From assembly GCF_008370345.1 (NCBI RefSeq), contig NZ_VTUU01000001.1:358223-422222 (forward strand): a stretch of 64,000 nucleotides of DNA. Reading direction: 5' to 3'. Each line of letters starts with the position of its first letter. Within the stretch, counting starts at the first letter, position 1. The position numbers were made by a program, and so were the translations under genes. The notes below the pieces were generated by a model. The model saw nothing but the letters and a program-made list of their open reading frames with translations. It ran no database searches and had not been told where the DNA came from. Origin of the DNA: Marinobacter salinexigens (GTDB lineage Bacteria; Pseudomonadota; Gammaproteobacteria; Pseudomonadales; Oleiphilaceae). Shown here piece after piece: positions 17,524 to 28,259 of this stretch.

Positions 17524-18117
17524 ATGGCCGAACGTAAGGCTCGGGTAGAAAGAAATACCCTCGAAACCCAGATCACCGTTGAGATTGATCTCGACGGCAC
17601 CGGCAAAGCCAGTTTTGACACCGGTGTTCCTTTCCTTGATCACATGATGGACCAGATTGCCCGTCATGGTTTGGTGGATCTGAATATTGTCGCCAAGGGC
17701 GATCTCCACATCGATGACCACCACACCGTTGAGGATATCGGGATTACTCTGGGGCAGGCGTTCAGGCAGGCGGTGGGGGATAAGAAAGGTATCCGCCGGT
17801 ATGGCCATGCCTATGTTCCTCTTGATGAAGCACTTTCCCGTGTTGTGATCGACCTGTCCGGCCGTCCTGGCCTGATGATGGATGTGCCCTATACCCGTGG
17901 CTCAGTGGGCGGTTTCGATGTGGATCTGTTTGAAGAGTTTTTCCATGGATTTGTAAACCACTCCATGGTGACCCTGCACATTGATAACCTGAAGGGAAAG
18001 AACACCCATCACCAGATCGAAACGGTCTTCAAGGCCTTTGGCCGCGCACTGCGCATGGCGATCGAAATGGATGAGCGGATGGCAAATATCATGCCTTCCA
18101 CCAAGGGCTGTTTGTAA
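17524..18117 (+). CDS. hisB: Imidazoleglycerol-phosphate dehydratase HisB
   Basis: The 197-residue monofunctional enzyme makes imidazole acetol phosphate in histidine synthesis. It has the metal-binding motifs [11 protein letters not shown] and [11 protein letters not shown] and a second pair, [15 protein letters not shown] and KNTHHQIET. The start [12 protein letters not shown] matches family length, and the in-frame codons upstream (to 17431) have no support. It leads a tight hisB-hisH-hisA-hisF operon. Confidence 0.97.
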   Translation: MAERKARVERNTLETQITVEIDLDGTGKASFDTGVPFLDHMMDQIARHGLVDLNIVAKGDLHIDDHHTVEDIGITLGQAFRQAVGDKKGIRRYGHAYVPLDEALSRVVIDLSGRPGLMMDVPYTRGSVGGFDVDLFEEFFHGFVNHSMVTLHIDNLKGKNTHHQIETVFKAFGRALRMAIEMDERMANIMPSTKGCL

Positions 18118-18149
18118 CCCGCTAGCCAACAGGACTCTGCAATTACACT

Positions 18150-18788
18150 ATGAAGACCGTTGCCATTATTGACTACGGCATGGGTAACCTGCACTCGGCC
18201 CGAAAAGCTGTCGAGCATGTGGCTCCCGATGTCCGGGTGTTGGTTACCGATAACGCTGACCAGATTCGCGAAGCGGATCATGTGATCCTGCCCGGGGTGG
18301 GCGCTATCCGTGACTGCATGCATGAAATTCAACGTCTTGGTGTGGACACTCTGGTACGGGAGGTCTCCCGTGACCGGCCCTTCCTGGGAATCTGTGTGGG
18401 CATGCAGGCTCTGATGTCCCGCAGCGAGGAAAATGGCGGTGTGGACTGCATCAATCTGTTTCCCTCCCAGGTGCGTTACTTCGGTGACAACCTGGTCGAG
18501 GACGGTGAGCGCCTGAAAGTGCCGCACATGGGATGGAACGAGGTTTACCAGACGGTGGATCACCCCATGTGGCACAACATTCCCGATGGCGATCGTTTCT
18601 ACTTTGTGCATAGCTATTACGCTGAGGCCGAAGGAAACGCTGATATTGCCGGCCGTTGCCGCTATGGCGTGGATCTGGCCGCGGCTGTTGCCCGGGATAA
18701 CATCTTTGCTGTGCAGTTCCACCCGGAGAAAAGCGCCCGGGCCGGCCTGCAGCTTCTGAAAAACTTTGTTGACTGGTCCGGCAAGTAA
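18150..18788 (+). CDS. hisH: Imidazole glycerol phosphate synthase, glutaminase subunit HisH
   Basis: The 212-residue class I glutamine amidotransferase supplies ammonia to HisF. The nucleophile is the Cys in [11 protein letters not shown], and the His-x-Glu pair is in [15 protein letters not shown]-like [13 protein letters not shown] near the C-terminal third is also typical. It lies 32 bases after hisB. Confidence 0.97.
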   Translation: MKTVAIIDYGMGNLHSARKAVEHVAPDVRVLVTDNADQIREADHVILPGVGAIRDCMHEIQRLGVDTLVREVSRDRPFLGICVGMQALMSRSEENGGVDCINLFPSQVRYFGDNLVEDGERLKVPHMGWNEVYQTVDHPMWHNIPDGDRFYFVHSYYAEAEGNADIAGRCRYGVDLAAAVARDNIFAVQFHPEKSARAGLQLLKNFVDWSGK

Positions 18789-18826
18789 CGCCGGGGCGTC
18801 TGAACGATTAACACGGACATTCTCTT

Positions 18827-19564
18827 ATGCTGATTATTCCTGCCATCGACCTTAAAGACGGCAAATGTGTGCGGTTGCGTCAGGGCCGTATGGATGATTC
18901 CACGGTATTCGGGGATGACCCGGTCGATATGGCAACCCGCTGGGTGGAAGCCGGAGCCCGCCGGTTGCACCTGGTGGATCTGAACGGTGCCTTTGCCGGT
19001 GAACCAGTCAATGGTGAGATTGTTCAGGCGATTGCTCGCAAATACCCGGACCTGCCGATCCAGATTGGTGGTGGTATCCGCTCTGCAGAAACCATTGAGG
19101 CCTATCTTAAGGCTGGGGTGCAGTGGGTCATTATTGGCACCAAGGCCGTCAAAGAACCTGAGTTCGTAACCGAGATGTGCAAGCAGTTCCCGGGGCATAT
19201 CATCGTGGGGCTGGACGCCAAAGACGGCCGGGTCGCCACTGATGGCTGGGCCGAAGTGTCTGAAGTGATGGCGGTGGATCTGGCAAAGCGGTTTGCCAAT
19301 GACGGTGTGTCATCCATCGTCTACACCGATATCAATCGTGACGGAATGATGCAGGGCGTGAATGTCGAGGCGACTGCGGCTCTGGCCGAAGAGGGCGGTA
19401 TCCCGGTTATCGCATCGGGCGGTGTAACGAATATGGATGATCTCAAACGCCTGTCGACCGTTGCCGACAAGGGCATCCTGGGTGCCATTACCGGCCGTGC
19501 CATCTACGAAGGCACTCTGGATGTGGCGGAAGCTCAGGCATTCTGTGACAGCCTGAAGGCATAA
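18827..19564 (+). CDS. hisA: ProFAR isomerase HisA
   Basis: The 245-residue TIM barrel isomerises phosphoribosylformimino-AICAR-P. Signature strands are [17 protein letters not shown] with catalytic Asp8, IQIGGGIRS, and [13 protein letters not shown] with the second catalytic Asp. IASGGV and [11 protein letters not shown] bind phosphate. It lies between hisH and hisF in the usual order. Confidence 0.97.
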   Translation: MLIIPAIDLKDGKCVRLRQGRMDDSTVFGDDPVDMATRWVEAGARRLHLVDLNGAFAGEPVNGEIVQAIARKYPDLPIQIGGGIRSAETIEAYLKAGVQWVIIGTKAVKEPEFVTEMCKQFPGHIIVGLDAKDGRVATDGWAEVSEVMAVDLAKRFANDGVSSIVYTDINRDGMMQGVNVEATAALAEEGGIPVIASGGVTNMDDLKRLSTVADKGILGAITGRAIYEGTLDVAEAQAFCDSLKA

Positions 19565-19573
19565 GGGGGAATC

Positions 19574-20347
19574 ATGGGGCTGGCCAAGCGCATTATTCCC
19601 TGTCTGGATGTGGATAAAGGGCGCGTTGTAAAAGGCGTGAACTTTGTGGACATCCGCGATGCCGGCGATCCGGTTGAAGTTGCCCGCCGCTACAATGAGC
19701 AGGGTGCTGACGAGATCACCTTTCTGGATATTACCGCCAGTCACGAAAGCCGTGACACCACCTATGAAACCGTAGAGCGGATGGCCGCAGAAGTTTTCAT
19801 TCCCCTGACGGTCGGTGGGGGCGTTCGAACAGTAGACGACATTCGCAAGCTGTTGAATGCCGGGGCTGATAAGGTGTCCATCAACACGGCAGCGGTGTTC
19901 AACCCTGAATTCGTTCGCGAAGCGGCGGATCGTTTTGGCAGTCAGTGCATTGTTGTGGCTATCGATGCTAAGCGGGTGAGTGCCGAGGGTGAAGAGCCTC
20001 GCTGGGAAATTTTTACCCACGGTGGACGTAAGCCCACCGGGCTGGATGCGGTCGAGTGGGCCCGGAAAATGGTTCAAATGGGCGCTGGCGAACTGCTGCT
20101 GACCAGCATGGACCGTGACGGCACCAAGATCGGGTTCGACCTGGGCCTGACGAGAGCAATCAGCGATGCAGTAGCGGTCCCTGTGATAGCGTCAGGTGGC
20201 GTAGGTGAGCTTCAGCATCTGGCTGATGGTGTCACTGAAGGTGGTGCTGACGCGGTGCTGGCGGCTTCAATTTTCCACTTTGGCCAGCACACGATTCCGG
20301 AAGCCAAGGCCTTCATGAAGGCCCAGGGCATCGAAGTCCGGGATTAA
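19574..20347 (+). CDS. hisF: Imidazole glycerol phosphate synthase, cyclase subunit HisF
   Basis: The 257-residue TIM barrel uses HisH-derived ammonia to form IGP and AICAR. It opens [21 protein letters not shown] with the catalytic Asp11, has [13 protein letters not shown], and the second catalytic Asp in [15 protein letters not shown]. It starts 9 bases after hisA. Its stop overlaps by four bases the stop of the convergent deacetylase gene. Confidence 0.98.
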   Translation: MGLAKRIIPCLDVDKGRVVKGVNFVDIRDAGDPVEVARRYNEQGADEITFLDITASHESRDTTYETVERMAAEVFIPLTVGGGVRTVDDIRKLLNAGADKVSINTAAVFNPEFVREAADRFGSQCIVVAIDAKRVSAEGEEPRWEIFTHGGRKPTGLDAVEWARKMVQMGAGELLLTSMDRDGTKIGFDLGLTRAISDAVAVPVIASGGVGELQHLADGVTEGGADAVLAASIFHFGQHTIPEAKAFMKAQGIEVRD

Positions 20348-21159
20348 TCCTTCCTGGCAAAAGCAGGTCGAATGGCCTGCTTTTCGCCTTCTGCAAACAT
20401 TTCCCGGTTGTTATTGCGCATCGCCCACAGGCCGCTGATTGTGGCAATGGCGACGCCCTGTTGGTCCAGCAGCGGGAGGTGCTTTTCCAGGTAATCGACG
20501 GTGACCTTGTGTGGATGGCCGATGCCCACCGCGCTGCCATTCTCCCTGGCGCGCTTGATCAACAGCTTGAACTGGCGATCCACAAATTCTTCTGTTTGCT
20601 CATGGTCCAGAAACACGTCCCGGGTCAGGCTCGGGATCTGGTAAGCCAGGGCTACATCCCCGGCGACGGATGAGGCAATCGTGCGGCTATCCACAAAGTA
20701 AACCGGGTATTGGCTCAGCTCCTTCATCACCCAGTCCATCGGCTGGAGTTGCTGGGTCAATAGACTGCCCATGTGATTATTCACACCCTGAACGTAGGGG
20801 ATGGACTGAAGTGCCCGGCGAAGGGTCGTCGTCAGCGAACCTTCGTTCATGTCCGGCGTCAGCCCGCCTGGCCCCAAGGCAAAATTATGGGTATTGGCCA
20901 TGGGGGCGTGCAGCATGATTTCCTTGTGCTGTTTATGGGCCAGTTGCGCCAGAGGGATGGTAAAGCGCCGATAGGGCAGGAATGCCAGTGTCAGGGGCTG
21001 GTCCATCCGTGCCAGGCGCTCACCTTCTTCCAGATTATGCCCCATGTCATCAATTATGATGGCAATGGTTGGGGGCAGTTCAGGGCCGGTATTCCGGTCC
21101 TGGCTGGCTGCGGTGATTGGCAGTGCCAGTAGAGCGGCAATCAGCAGGACATATTTCAC
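20344..21159 (-). CDS. Divergent polysaccharide deacetylase family protein (YibQ-like)
   Basis: The 271-residue protein has a signal peptide ([20 protein letters not shown]) and then [43 protein letters not shown] and [13 protein letters not shown], the divergent NodB-like deacetylase family often annotated YibQ. It is predicted periplasmic. The start overlaps the stop of the S41 protease gene by four bases, giving the chain gpmI-envC-ctpA-yibQ often seen in gammaproteobacteria. Confidence 0.9.
   Translation of the reverse strand: MKYVLLIAALLALPITAASQDRNTGPELPPTIAIIIDDMGHNLEEGERLARMDQPLTLAFLPYRRFTIPLAQLAHKQHKEIMLHAPMANTHNFALGPGGLTPDMNEGSLTTTLRRALQSIPYVQGVNNHMGSLLTQQLQPMDWVMKELSQYPVYFVDSRTIASSVAGDVALAYQIPSLTRDVFLDHEQTEEFVDRQFKLLIKRARENGSAVGIGHPHKVTVDYLEKHLPLLDQQGVAIATISGLWAMRNNNREMFAEGEKQAIRPAFARKD
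20359..20384. terminator. Bidirectional terminator lying inside the end of the convergent gene
   Basis: AAAAGCAGG (20359-20367) and CCTGCTTTT (20376-20384) form a 9-bp stem with an 8-base loop and A/T runs on both sides. It begins 12 bases past the hisF stop, but these bases also encode the last residues of the opposite-strand deacetylase. It can stop the his operon; it would only stop the minus-strand transcript if that came from the other side. Confidence 0.75.
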
Positions 21160-22553
21160 TGGCTGCTGTCCTGTCCCTTGCGGTTGAGAATATGCATGCC
21201 CTTGAGCAGGTTGACCGCAGAGTGCAGCTGGAAGTCGCGGTCTGCGAGCGAGCTGGCTGCTTCCTGGTCCTGGTTATCGTTGTTTTCGGATTTGTCTTTT
21301 TCGTTCTGGCCTACAAGATGCCCGCTCAGGTCGGCTTCGGTAAAGAATGGCTGGCTGTCGATTTCCTTCAGCTCGGCCGGGCGCACGATGATGTCCGGCT
21401 TGATGCCTGTAGCCTGGATGGAGCGGCCATCCGGCGTATAGTAGCGAGCGGTGGTCATCTTGATGGCATGGGTTTCGTCGAGAGGGATGACCGTCTGAAC
21501 GCTACCTTTACCGAAAGACTGGGTGCCCATGATCACGGCTCGCTGGTGATCCTGAAGCGCGCCAGCGAGAATTTCCGATGCGGAAGCTGAGCCACCGTTG
21601 ATCAGTACCACAATGGGCGTGCCTTCCATGACATCTCCGGCCTTGGCGCTGAAGCGCAGGCGGGAACTCTGGATGCGGCCTTCGGTATAGACGATCAGCC
21701 CTTCCTCCAGCAGTGCGTCCGCAGTTTCAACGGCAGCCTGCAGAACCCCACCGGGATTGTTTCTCAGATCAATGACCAGGCCATCCAGATCGCTGCCATG
21801 TTCGCTTTCAAGCTTGTCCAGAGCTTTACGGAACTGTGAACCGGTGTCCGCCTGGAACTGGGTGATGCGAACGTAGCCGTAGCCATTGTCGATCATGCGC
21901 GATTTCACGCTGGTGACCTTGATGACATCCCGTTCGACATCGATTTCTATCGGTCCGGTTTCGCCTTCGCGCATGATGGTAAGGGTCAGAATCGTTCCGG
22001 GCTTACCGCGCATCAGTTGAACGGCTTCTTCAAGGCTCATGCCTTTGACGGGCTTTTCATCCAGCTTGATGATCAGGTCGCCGGCCTGCACGCCGGCTTT
22101 CGATGCCGGGGTGTCGTCGATCGGAGAAATGACCTTGATAAAGCCGTTTTCCATGCCAACTTCAATGCCCAGGCCGCCGAATTCGCCGGAGGTGCTTTCC
22201 TCCAGTTCTTCGTAGTCCTTGGGTGCCAGGTAAGTGGAGTGTGGGTCGAGATCCGACAGCATGCCTTTGATGGCGCTTTCCAGTAGCTGGCTGTCGTCAA
22301 CCTCTTCCACGTAGGCATCTTTGATGCGGCTGAAGACTTCTGTGAACTTGCGAAGATCGTTCAGGGGCAGCTGTTTCTCCGGATCGGGCAGGGTAATCTC
22401 CACCCGTTCGCCATTCTGGACGTTGTCGAGTACCTGTTCGTTGTTTGCCTCGGTGTCCTGGGCGTTAACCAGTCCGGGGGATACGGCGAAACAGGTTGCG
22501 AGAATCATGGTGCGTAATGGCGAGCTGTTGGCAGTACTTCTGACCCGTGTCAT
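21156..22553 (-). CDS. S41 family C-terminal processing peptidase with PDZ domain
   Basis: The 465-residue periplasmic serine protease has a signal peptide (about 1-31), a PDZ domain with GGLGIEVGMENG and PASKAGVQAGDLIIKLD, and the S41 catalytic core: Ser in GGSASASEILAGAL and Lys in GTQSFGKGSVQT. An acidic QNEKDKSENNDNQDQE stretch is in the C-terminal tail. Position after envC suggests a role in cell-wall hydrolase control or protein processing. Confidence 0.93.
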   Translation of the reverse strand: MTRVRSTANSSPLRTMILATCFAVSPGLVNAQDTEANNEQVLDNVQNGERVEITLPDPEKQLPLNDLRKFTEVFSRIKDAYVEEVDDSQLLESAIKGMLSDLDPHSTYLAPKDYEELEESTSGEFGGLGIEVGMENGFIKVISPIDDTPASKAGVQAGDLIIKLDEKPVKGMSLEEAVQLMRGKPGTILTLTIMREGETGPIEIDVERDVIKVTSVKSRMIDNGYGYVRITQFQADTGSQFRKALDKLESEHGSDLDGLVIDLRNNPGGVLQAAVETADALLEEGLIVYTEGRIQSSRLRFSAKAGDVMEGTPIVVLINGGSASASEILAGALQDHQRAVIMGTQSFGKGSVQTVIPLDETHAIKMTTARYYTPDGRSIQATGIKPDIIVRPAELKEIDSQPFFTEADLSGHLVGQNEKDKSENNDNQDQEAASSLADRDFQLHSAVNLLKGMHILNRKGQDSSQ

Positions 22554-22643
22554 TCACATATCCCGTTTTTATTCCAATAGTTGGACTAGTTTCCCTGATT
22601 TCCGACAGTATGGCGCCCGGGCGGTCGTTTGTCAGCCCTCACG

Positions 22644-23777
22644 TCAGTCGGCAAGCCACCGGCCAGGGTTGTCGGGTTTGCCGTTATGTCGAACTTCAAA
22701 GTACAGCGCAGGATCGCTGGTGCCTCCGGTTCGGCCAGCCAGGGCAATGGCCTGGCCAGCCGCGACCCAGTCGCCGGGGCTGGTGAAAAGGCTGCTGCTA
22801 TGGCCGTAGAGTGTCATGTAGCCATCGCCGTGATCAATGATGGTGATCAGGCCGAATCCCCGCAGCCAGTTGGCGAATACGACCCGGCCATAGTGAATGG
22901 CGTGGACTTCAGCGTCTTCGCTGGTGTTGATGAGTATTCCGCTGCGGCGAAGCTTGCCGTCAGCGTAGGGCGCACCATAACGACTGACCACCTTGCCCTG
23001 GACGGGCCACGGCAATTTGTTCCTGAGTGTGCGGAATGGTTCAGATTCGTTGGGGGCGGGGATGCTGGCGATGGCCTGCTGTACTTCATCCAGAAGTTTC
23101 TGCAGACGCTTGCGGTCTGACTCCAGCTCATTGCGTTCGCTCTTGCGGCTGCTGATATCCGCTTTGAGTGAGGCGAGCGTCTGCTCTCGCTGTTTGCGGG
23201 ATTGGGTGAGCTGGGCCTGGCGCTCGGCAATGTCAGATTCTGATTTGGCCAGCTTTGTGCGGGTTGCCTGAACGCTGGCTCGGGTCTGCTGAAGCTGCTG
23301 CAGGCTATTGCGGAACGCTTCAAGGCGCTGGACGGTATCCTGGCTCAGATACTCGTAGTACGTCATTGTCCGGGCGACGTTGTCCGGGCTGACCTCGTTG
23401 AGCAGGACCTTGACGGCAGGCGTATCTCCCTCCATCCAGGCTGCCCGGATCTGTTTTTTCAGGCTTTCCCTTTGCTTGTCCAGTGTTCGGGTGAGTTCCC
23501 GTTCCTGGGTCTGGAGTTCGGAAAGCCGCTGCTGTTGCTCCGCTACCTGTTCATTCAGGACGCGACGCTCCCGGGTCAGTCGGCTGATCGTACGTTCGGT
23601 AGAGACCAGTTGCTGCTCCAGGTCGGAGCGATCCTCTTCGGCATCGGTCAGCCAGTCATCGATGTCCTCAATACGTTCTTTGAGGTCTTCGATCTGTTCC
23701 GGCGTTACCTCTTCAGCCATCGCCGTCACGGCCCCCAGGTGCAGGGACAGCGCGGCGATAATCAGTAGACGGAGCAA
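22644..23777 (-). CDS. envC: EnvC-type murein hydrolase activator
   Basis: The 377-residue protein has a signal peptide, a long coiled coil (about 25-240, with repeated Glu/Gln/Arg/Leu heptads) and a C-terminal LytM/M23 domain (GYMTLYGHSSSLFTSPGDWV). The first metal-binding motif is degenerate (RRSGILINTSEDAEV in place of H-x-G-x-D), as in EnvC, which activates amidases rather than cutting peptidoglycan itself. It lies 17 bases after gpmI on the same strand. Confidence 0.9.
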   Translation of the reverse strand: MLRLLIIAALSLHLGAVTAMAEEVTPEQIEDLKERIEDIDDWLTDAEEDRSDLEQQLVSTERTISRLTRERRVLNEQVAEQQQRLSELQTQERELTRTLDKQRESLKKQIRAAWMEGDTPAVKVLLNEVSPDNVARTMTYYEYLSQDTVQRLEAFRNSLQQLQQTRASVQATRTKLAKSESDIAERQAQLTQSRKQREQTLASLKADISSRKSERNELESDRKRLQKLLDEVQQAIASIPAPNESEPFRTLRNKLPWPVQGKVVSRYGAPYADGKLRRSGILINTSEDAEVHAIHYGRVVFANWLRGFGLITIIDHGDGYMTLYGHSSSLFTSPGDWVAAGQAIALAGRTGGTSDPALYFEVRHNGKPDNPGRWLAD

Positions 23778-23794
23778 AATGTCACGCTTTGCGA

Positions 23795-25345
23795 TCAGTC
23801 GATCCTGACCAGGCTGTGCCCGGACATTTCCTTCGGCTGCTCCATGCCCATCAGGGCGAGCAGGGTTGGTGAAATATCGCTGAGCGCGCCGTCATCCACC
23901 AGGGTGACATTGCGGTGGCCGGTGTAGACCAGGGGAACCGGGCCAATGGTGTGAGCGGTATGGACCTGACCTGAGCTGGGGTCGGTCATCTGCTCACAGT
24001 TACCATGGTCTGCTGTAATCAGGGCTTCACCACCGACTTCGTCGAGGGCTTCAACAACGCGCTGAACGCACTGGTCGAGGCATTCTGCGGCCTTGATGGC
24101 AGCATCCAGTTTGCCGGTGTGGCCAACCATGTCGCCATTGGCGTAGTTACATACCACCAGATCGTATTTGCCGCTCTTGATGGCTTCGACCAGTTTGTCA
24201 GTCACTTCCGGTGCGCTCATTTCCGGTTGCAGGTCGTAGGTGGCCACTTTGGGAGACGGTACAAGTATCCTGTCTTCACCTTCGAACGGAGTCTCCAGGC
24301 CACCGTTGAAGAAGAAGGTAACGTGAGCATACTTCTCGGTTTCAGAAATGCGCAGCTGGGTTTTACCCTGCTTCGCCATGTATTCGCCCAGTCCGTTGAC
24401 CAGTTGCTCGGGGGGGTAGGCGCAGGAGGTTTTGATGTCTGCTGCGTACTCCGTGAGCATTACGAAATCGGCCAGTTCCGGGTGCTTCAGACGATCAAAA
24501 CCGTCGAAATCTTTGTCGACGAAGGTGCGGGTCATCTCCCGGGCACGGTCAGCACGGAAGTTCATGAACAGGACGGTGTCGCCATCGTTGATGGTCGCTT
24601 CGGATTCGCCGGCAGCGCGGATGCGGGTTGGCTTGACGAACTCGTCGTTCTCACCCCGCTCGTAGGCCTGTTCCAGGCCGGTCACTGCGTCTGCAACGGT
24701 AAATTCGGCAGTGCCCTGAGTCATCAGGTTGTATGCGGCTTCCACACGATCCCAGCGGTTATCCCGGTCCATGGCGTAGTAGCGACCAACGATGGAGGCC
24801 ACACGGCCAACACCCAGGCTCTTCATTTTCGCAGTGGCTTTTTCCAGGGATGGAGCAGCACTGCGGGGAGGCATGTCACGGCCATCCAGAAATGCGTGGA
24901 TGTAAATCTCTTTGGCACCGCGGGCGGCGGCCATTTCGGCTGCTGCCAGAATGTGATCTTCGTGGCTGTGCACACCACCCGGCGACAGCAGGCCCATCAG
25001 GTGCACCGCACGACCGCTGGAAACAGCCTTGTCGATAGCCGCGCAGAGCACTTCGTTTTTCTGGAAGGCGCCGTCCTCAAGATCCTTGTCGATACGGGTC
25101 AGGCTCTGATAAACCACCCGGCCGGCGCCAAGGTTCATGTGGCCAACTTCAGAGTTGCCCATTTGTCCCTGAGGCAGGCCGACAAACATGCCGGACGTGT
25201 TGATCAGGGTTTTCGGCTGGTTCTGCCACAGTTTGTCCCAGAACGGAGTATTGGCATTGCTGATGGCGTTGTCTTCAGCCGGGTCACGGTGTCCCCAGCC
25301 ATCCAGAATAATCAGTGCAGTCGGCTTGCGCGTCGCGGTCATCAC
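23795..25345 (-). CDS. gpmI: 2,3-bisphosphoglycerate-independent phosphoglycerate mutase
   Basis: The 516-residue Mn-dependent glycolytic enzyme has an alkaline-phosphatase fold. [18 protein letters not shown] carries the first metal Asp, [17 protein letters not shown] the catalytic Ser, and [20 protein letters not shown] and [11 protein letters not shown] the remaining ligands. Length is typical. It is divergent from yibN and starts the envC operon. Confidence 0.98.
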   Translation of the reverse strand: MMTATRKPTALIILDGWGHRDPAEDNAISNANTPFWDKLWQNQPKTLINTSGMFVGLPQGQMGNSEVGHMNLGAGRVVYQSLTRIDKDLEDGAFQKNEVLCAAIDKAVSSGRAVHLMGLLSPGGVHSHEDHILAAAEMAAARGAKEIYIHAFLDGRDMPPRSAAPSLEKATAKMKSLGVGRVASIVGRYYAMDRDNRWDRVEAAYNLMTQGTAEFTVADAVTGLEQAYERGENDEFVKPTRIRAAGESEATINDGDTVLFMNFRADRAREMTRTFVDKDFDGFDRLKHPELADFVMLTEYAADIKTSCAYPPEQLVNGLGEYMAKQGKTQLRISETEKYAHVTFFFNGGLETPFEGEDRILVPSPKVATYDLQPEMSAPEVTDKLVEAIKSGKYDLVVCNYANGDMVGHTGKLDAAIKAAECLDQCVQRVVEALDEVGGEALITADHGNCEQMTDPSSGQVHTAHTIGPVPLVYTGHRNVTLVDDGALSDISPTLLALMGMEQPKEMSGHSLVRID

Positions 25346-25427
25346 TTCATCCGGTCAGGTAAAAAAGTTCATAAACAAGGAGGACAGATTCTAACCGTTT
25401 TGGCGCCCACAAGCCATTTCTGCTGCC

Positions 25428-25456
25428 TTCTGTGAGCGCTGCAGGGTGTGTATAAT
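25428..25456 (+). promoter_or_regulatory. Probable sigma70 promoter of yibN
   Basis: TTCTGT (25428-25433), a 17-base spacer and TATAAT (25451-25456) lie 30 bases before the yibN start in the gpmI-yibN divergent gap. Confidence 0.55.
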
Positions 25457-25485
25457 CCTGCCAAATTATTTTTCGGGGTAGTTTC

Positions 25486-25902
25486 ATGGATCGCTTGTTT
25501 GAATTCGTTGTAAACCACTATGTACTCGCGTCATTGTTTGTCGCATTTCTGGTGGCCATCCTGATTCTGGAGTCCCGTCGTGGTGGCGCCAAGATTTCCG
25601 CCCAGAGCGCTGTCACACTGATCAACAAGGATGAAGCCGTGGTTGTGGACATCCGGGATCGCAAGGAATTTGGTGAAGGCCGTATCACCGGCTCCATCAA
25701 CATTCCGCTGAATAGCCTGAAAAGCCGTGTAGCTGAACTTAACAAGTACAAGGAAAAGCAGATCATTGTTGCCGACAAGATGGGGCAGCACGCTGCGATG
25801 GCGGTCAAACAACTGAATGCTGAAGGCTTCACTAACGTCGTGCGTCTGAACGGTGGTGTTGCTGACTGGAAAGGCAGCAACCTGCCGCTGGTGAAAAAGT
25901 AA
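25486..25902 (+). CDS. yibN: YibN-like membrane-anchored rhodanese-domain protein
   Basis: The 138-residue protein has one N-terminal membrane segment (about 11-28) and a cytoplasmic rhodanese domain (VVDIRDRKEFGEGRITGSINIPL). At the place of the catalytic loop it reads IIVADKMGQHAAM, where active rhodaneses have a Cys, so the sulfurtransferase residue is missing. It precedes secB as in many gammaproteobacteria, but the glutaredoxin gene grxC often found between them is absent. Confidence 0.88.
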   Translation: MDRLFEFVVNHYVLASLFVAFLVAILILESRRGGAKISAQSAVTLINKDEAVVVDIRDRKEFGEGRITGSINIPLNSLKSRVAELNKYKEKQIIVADKMGQHAAMAVKQLNAEGFTNVVRLNGGVADWKGSNLPLVKK

Positions 25903-26040
25903 GAGGCTGTGGGCCTTGATCTGAAGTGCAATCTGCCGCACTGTTTCACATTAGCCGTCCGGGGCAGGCTGTAAACTGGCCCGGCAGCGTACCTCATAAT
26001 GACGGGCCAGAGCCCACGATTAAGAACGAAAGGACTGAAC

Positions 26041-26541
26041 ATGGCTGACAATCAGCAAGCTGCAGCAGGCAGCGAAAACCAGACTCAACCTCAGTTTGCC
26101 CTTCAGCGTATCTATGTGAAGGATCTGTCTTTCGAGTCCCCGAATTCCCCGACCGTCTTCCAGGAGCAGTGGAAGCCGCAGGTAAACCTGGATCTGAACA
26201 CTTCCCACGACAAGGTCAGCGACAACCAGTATGAGGTGGTTCTGTCCCTGACGGTCACCGCCAAGATTGGCGAGAAGGTTGCCTACATCGTTGAGATCCA
26301 GCAGGCAGGTGTGTTCCTGGTTCAGGGTATTGAAGGCCCGCAGCTGGGTCAGATGTTGGGTGCGTACTGCCCGACTATCCTGTTCCCATACGCACGCGAA
26401 GCTATCGATGGTGTTGTGAACAAGGGTAGCTTCCCGGCCCTGATGCTGGCGCCGGTTAACTTCGACGCTATCTACGCTCAGGCTCTCCAGCGCAAGCAGG
26501 AAGAGGCCGCAGGGCAGGCCAAGGAAGAGCAGACTCACTGA
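26041..26541 (+). CDS. secB: Protein-export chaperone SecB
   Basis: The 166-residue cytosolic tetrameric chaperone keeps preproteins unfolded and delivers them to SecA. It has FALQRIYVKDLSFESPN near the N-terminus, KIGEKVAYIVEIQQAGVF and LFPYAREAIDGVVNKGSFPALMLAPVNFDAIY. The start MADNQQAAAG follows AAAGGAC at good spacing; the open frame extends 14 codons upstream without support. Confidence 0.97.
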   Translation: MADNQQAAAGSENQTQPQFALQRIYVKDLSFESPNSPTVFQEQWKPQVNLDLNTSHDKVSDNQYEVVLSLTVTAKIGEKVAYIVEIQQAGVFLVQGIEGPQLGQMLGAYCPTILFPYAREAIDGVVNKGSFPALMLAPVNFDAIYAQALQRKQEEAAGQAKEEQTH

Positions 26542-26562
26542 GTCCAGCTTTATCCTGAAGAC

Positions 26563-26590
26563 AAAAAAACCGGCTTCGGCCGGTTTTTTT
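26563..26590. terminator. Bidirectional terminator between secB and trmL
   Basis: CCGGC-TTCG-GCCGG (26570-26583), a stable UUCG hairpin, is flanked by seven A on the left and seven T on the right. It serves secB on the plus strand and trmL on the minus strand. Confidence 0.92.
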
Positions 26591-26612
26591 GTATCCGCTT
26601 GTTCGCTGGTTA

Positions 26613-27077
26613 CTACAGTGCACCTTTGAACCCCAACTGTCGCCACGCCTCGTAGACCACCAGCGCTGCAGTATTGGACAGGTTCAGGCTGCGGCTTTCA
26701 GGCCGCATGGGGACCCGGAGACAATGCTCCCGGGGAAGTGCTTCCCGAACCTCGGCGGGTAATCCACGGGTTTCAGGCCCGAACATCAGGTAATCACCCT
26801 CCTGAAAGGCTACCTCATGGTAATGCTGGCTGCCTTTCGTGGTCATCCCGAACAGGCGCTGCGGGCACTCGCTGGCCAGGAACGTCTGGTAGTCGGGATG
26901 AACCTTTACGGTGGCGTACTCGCTGTAATCCAGGCCAGCCCGTCGCATCTGCTTATCTTCCAGGGAAAAGCCCAGGGGCTCAATCAGATGCAGCTGGCAG
27001 CCGGTGTTGGCGCAAAGCCGGATGATATTGCCGGTATTCGGCGGAATTTCCGGCTCGTACAGCACCACGTGGAGCAT
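26613..27077 (-). CDS. trmL: tRNA (cytidine/uridine-34-2'-O)-methyltransferase TrmL
   Basis: The 154-residue SPOUT enzyme 2'-O-methylates the wobble base of some leucine tRNAs. The knot motifs are [25 protein letters not shown] and [20 protein letters not shown]. It starts 3 bases after the thiolase stop. Confidence 0.96.
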   Translation of the reverse strand: MLHVVLYEPEIPPNTGNIIRLCANTGCQLHLIEPLGFSLEDKQMRRAGLDYSEYATVKVHPDYQTFLASECPQRLFGMTTKGSQHYHEVAFQEGDYLMFGPETRGLPAEVREALPREHCLRVPMRPESRSLNLSNTAALVVYEAWRQLGFKGAL

Positions 27078-27080
27078 GGA

Positions 27081-28259
27081 TCAGCGCTCGACCGCCAGGG
27101 CGACGCCCATGCCACCACCGATGCAGAGGGTAGCCAGGCCTTTCTTGGCATCCCTGCTGACCATTTCGTGCAGCAGGCTGACCAGAATCCGGCAGCCGGA
27201 AGCGCCGATCGGGTGGCCGAGAGCAATAGCGCCACCGTTAACGTTGACCTTGCTGGTGTCCCAGCCCAGATCACGGTTCACGGAAATGGCCTGGGCTGCA
27301 AATGCCTCGTTGGCTTCGACAAGGTCCAGGTCATCCACGGTCCAGCCTGCCAGTTCGAGGCAGCGCTTGCTGGCGGGGATAGGGCCGGTTCCCATGATGG
27401 TGGGATCAACGCCGGCGCTCGCATGAGCCTTGATCGTGGCGAGCGGAGTCAGTCCAAGCTCTTTGGCTTTTTCCGCGCTGCATACCATCACCGCGGCAGC
27501 GCCATCATTCAGGGAAGAGGCATTACCCGCGGTAACGGTGCCATCTTTCCTGAATGCCGGGCGCAGCTTGCCGAGGCTGTCTGCCGTAACGCCTTCACGC
27601 GGGCCTTCGTCACGATCAACAATGATCGGATCACCTTTGCGTTGGGGGATGGAGACCGGCACGATCTGACCGTCGAACTTGCCAGCGTCGCGGGCGGCAG
27701 AGGCTTTCTGCTGAGAGGCTGCTGCAAAGGCATCCTGTTCGTCCCGGCTGATACCGTATTTTTCTACAATGTTCTCTGCGGTGATGCCCATGTGGTAATC
27801 GTTGAATGCATCCCACAAGCCATCGTTAACCATGGTGTCGATCATGGACCAGTTCCCCATGCGCTGTCCGTTGCGGCTGTTTGGCAGTACGTGGGGCGCC
27901 TGACTCATGCTTTCCTGACCACCAGCAATCATGATCTCTGCATCGCCGCAACGGATGGCCTGAACCGCCATGTGAACGGCTTTGAGGCCAGAACCGCATA
28001 CCTTGTTGATGGTCAGTGCGGGCACCGATGCTGGCAGGCCCGCATTGATCACGGACTGGCGGGCCGGGTTCTGGCCACAGCCCGCGGTAAGAACCTGTCC
28101 CAGAATCACTTCGTTGATCTGATCTCCGGAAACGCCGGTCTCTTCCAGAATCGCTTTAATGACGGCTGTACCGAGCTGATCTGCACGCAGGCTGGAAAGC
28201 CCGCCGCCGAAGGTTCCGATCGCTGTCCGCTTGGCGGAAACAATGACAACATCGCGCAT
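27081..28259 (-). CDS. Acetyl-CoA C-acyltransferase (thiolase)
   Basis: The 392-residue enzyme interconverts two acetyl-CoA and acetoacetyl-CoA, or acts in beta-oxidation. The nucleophilic Cys is in [13 protein letters not shown] (about residue 88), the catalytic His in [14 protein letters not shown], and the second Cys in [11 protein letters not shown]. The start [12 protein letters not shown] has GGAGAAA upstream. Biosynthetic versus degradative use cannot be separated from sequence; no fad or pha partner is adjacent. Confidence 0.93.
   Translation of the reverse strand: MRDVVIVSAKRTAIGTFGGGLSSLRADQLGTAVIKAILEETGVSGDQINEVILGQVLTAGCGQNPARQSVINAGLPASVPALTINKVCGSGLKAVHMAVQAIRCGDAEIMIAGGQESMSQAPHVLPNSRNGQRMGNWSMIDTMVNDGLWDAFNDYHMGITAENIVEKYGISRDEQDAFAAASQQKASAARDAGKFDGQIVPVSIPQRKGDPIIVDRDEGPREGVTADSLGKLRPAFRKDGTVTAGNASSLNDGAAAVMVCSAEKAKELGLTPLATIKAHASAGVDPTIMGTGPIPASKRCLELAGWTVDDLDLVEANEAFAAQAISVNRDLGWDTSKVNVNGGAIALGHPIGASGCRILVSLLHEMVSRDAKKGLATLCIGGGMGVALAVER

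Noticed and set aside
24005..25435. Plus-strand open frame (476 codons) opposite gpmI
   Set aside because: Shadow of a well-conserved enzyme; no ribosome-binding site or domain.
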